DNA of 20,293 bases from Cudoniella acicularis (Eukaryota > Ascomycota > Leotiomycetes > Helotiales > Helotiaceae), in contig JAAMPI010001072.1 in NCBI GenBank assembly GCA_013054445.1, positions 1-20,293 of the forward strand, in the 5' to 3' direction. The position numbers and the translations under genes are program-made. Every line of letters starts with the position of its first letter. Position 1 is the stretch's first letter. This document shows positions 19,209 to 20,293 of this stretch, piece by piece. Below the pieces are notes generated by a model, which was not told the DNA's origin, searched no databases, and saw only the letters and a program-made list of their open reading frames with translations.

Positions 19209-19224
19209 AAAAAAAAATTTTAAA
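19209..19224 (-). terminator. Pol III T-tract terminator of the truncated tRNA
   Basis: On the minus strand TTTTAAAATTTTTTTT begins about ten bases after the tRNA 3' end. Runs of T are the standard Pol III stop. It is retained although the 5' part of the tRNA gene is lost. Confidence 0.6.
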
Positions 19225-19233
19225 AGAGAAATC

Positions 19234-19320
19234 CGACACCTGTGTGATTCGAACACACGCTCCCGAAGGAAATGCCTACCAACTTGGTGTGAACCATAGC
19301 AGGGCATCGCGTTAACCACT
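19234..19320 (-). pseudogene. 5'-truncated tRNA-Ser(GCT) with intron
   Basis: On the minus strand the sequence starts inside the D arm (AGTGGTTAACGCG). It continues with anticodon stem ATGCC, loop CTGCTA with anticodon GCT (19300-19298), a 19-nt intron at 19296-19278 in the canonical 37/38 position, and stem GGCAT that pairs perfectly with ATGCC. A Ser-type long variable arm (TCC-TTCG-GGA), a perfect T arm (TGTGT-TTCGAATC-type loop-ACACA) and the 3' acceptor strand GGTGTCG follow. The 5' acceptor strand (expected CGACACC), positions 8-9 and the 5' D stem are absent, replaced by unrelated AT-rich DNA from 19321. The A box is therefore broken and the acceptor stem cannot form. It is not a functional tRNA gene. 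Confidence 0.8.
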
Positions 19321-20293
19321 ATTATTTGTTAGTTACAGAGTAATTGGTGGGTGATTGGTGGACTGACCTCCGCCAAAGTGCCTCGTGTTTTGATTACCAA
19401 ATCTGTTTATTTAAATCCTTATACATAATGAATGTAAAATAATCTCCGATAAACAAGAGCAGGGATTGACCTATCTTCTAGCACTACACGCTCTAGTTGC
19501 TCACGCACTCCTGGCCGCAGGCATCATTAGATTATTATATAAATTTAACAGAAGGTTCTTTATATCGATCATAGTACTCTTCTTAATTCTGTATCGATCG
19601 CTCATACTCTCGTTGCGATGCGCAATTAATTATTAAAGTCGCGATATGGCGGAGCTTGGAGTGGGAGTATATATGGTACTACTACGCGGCGTATATTCAA
19701 TTACGACTTCTTCTTCCCCACTCAAATCGCACAGCTACGGTCGCAAATGAAGCTTGAAACTGATGCAACTTTTCGTATGTATTCTTTAAGTGTCTAGAGA
19801 TAGCTGCATATGATATCATCTGTGCCGCTATCGTTGTCGTCGCGATGCACGTTTAATTGTCGTAGTTGCTGCGTTGCTAGTCTTTGGTGTTCCTGGCCTG
19901 ACCCGTGCTAAAGGTGGTGCGGTGTTGGCCTGTCGATTGCTCGAACGGATAACTGTAGAAGGTGTTGAGAATCACCGATCAGCGAATTTAGAAGGAGACT
20001 TTCTACTAGTTATACGTTGGTTAATAATATTATTACTATTATAAAGACTTATTATTCGAAACTCTATTTTATTTTTAGTAAATAATTCAATTTTTATTTA
20101 TTATAGAGTAATGAATTATATACAGATCATTTATCTAGAGAAGTATTATGCTAAATTTAAAAGAAACACAGGTATTGTTTTCCTATCACTAGAACAAACC
20201 TCGATACAGGCCGGATAATTAGATACATTTTATTATAAAGCAACCTTGCAATGGAGTAAAAAAACCAACCAACCCACGTCGCGATTTGTCCCC
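19321..20293. other. AT-rich region without recognised genes
   Basis: About 970 bp with no open frame of note. The right part (about 20010-20160) is very AT-rich and RIP-like. Two loosely similar CGTTGCGATGCGC / CGTCGCGATGCAC segments occur at about 19612 and 19847, too diverged to call a repeat family. I see nothing else that can be supported. Confidence 0.4.

Noticed and set aside
1..20293. CRISPR array, prophage, plasmid origin or bacterial operon
   Set aside because: No regularly spaced repeats or prokaryotic gene organisation; introns throughout point to a fungal nuclear genome.

Overview
The window is nuclear DNA from a filamentous ascomycete (Pezizomycotina). The evidence is short spliceosomal introns of about 46-68 nt with GTAAGT-like donors and CTAAC-like branch sites, fungal-specific families (HET, DUF1996, fungal transcription-factor domain, tyrosinase with a C-terminal domain), Tc1- and Fot1-type DNA transposons, and many C-to-T/G-to-A nonsense changes of the kind left by repeat-induced point mutation (RIP). 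The class is less certain; gene style and moderate GC would fit Leotiomycetes, but this is inference.

Layout. 1-180: a TACCC/GGGTA palindromic repeat patch that abuts a broken Hsp70-like gene (minus, ~165-745). 1226-2792: a plus-strand gene of an unnamed fungal family, killed by about 11 stop codons. ~3080-3349: a weak ankyrin-like scrap. ~3505-4334: a decayed Tc1/mariner transposase. 4799-7299: a seven-exon tyrosinase gene (727 residues if spliced), with both copper motifs but a ruined first splice donor and an in-frame stop. 7420-8996: no gene seen. 8997-11311: a HET-domain gene with five in-frame stops. 12061-13689: an intact four-exon fungal transcription-factor-domain gene (480 aa). 13837-14830: a quinone oxidoreductase-like dehydrogenase, convergent with it, carrying one single-base frameshift. 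15807-17100: a secreted DUF1996 protein (360 aa, five exons) with two compensating single-base frameshifts. 17910-18670: a Fot1/pogo relic with terminal inverted repeats and flanking TA dinucleotides. 19234-19320: a 5'-truncated tRNA-Ser(GCT) with its intron and Pol III terminator. 19321-20293: AT-rich DNA without recognised genes.

Functional picture. Most of the window is a gene graveyard: HET, Hsp70-like and ankyrin-like sequences, often part of the fungal allorecognition/accessory repertoire, lie among DNA transposon relics. The transcription factor, dehydrogenase and DUF1996 genes are the best preserved. The frameshifts in the last two could be real lesions or assembly indels. I see no CRISPR, phage or plasmid features and no clearly new intact system. 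The most unusual items are the doubly disabled tyrosinase, the Q-to-stop pattern in the unnamed family, the palindrome at the Hsp70 breakpoint, and the truncated tRNA.
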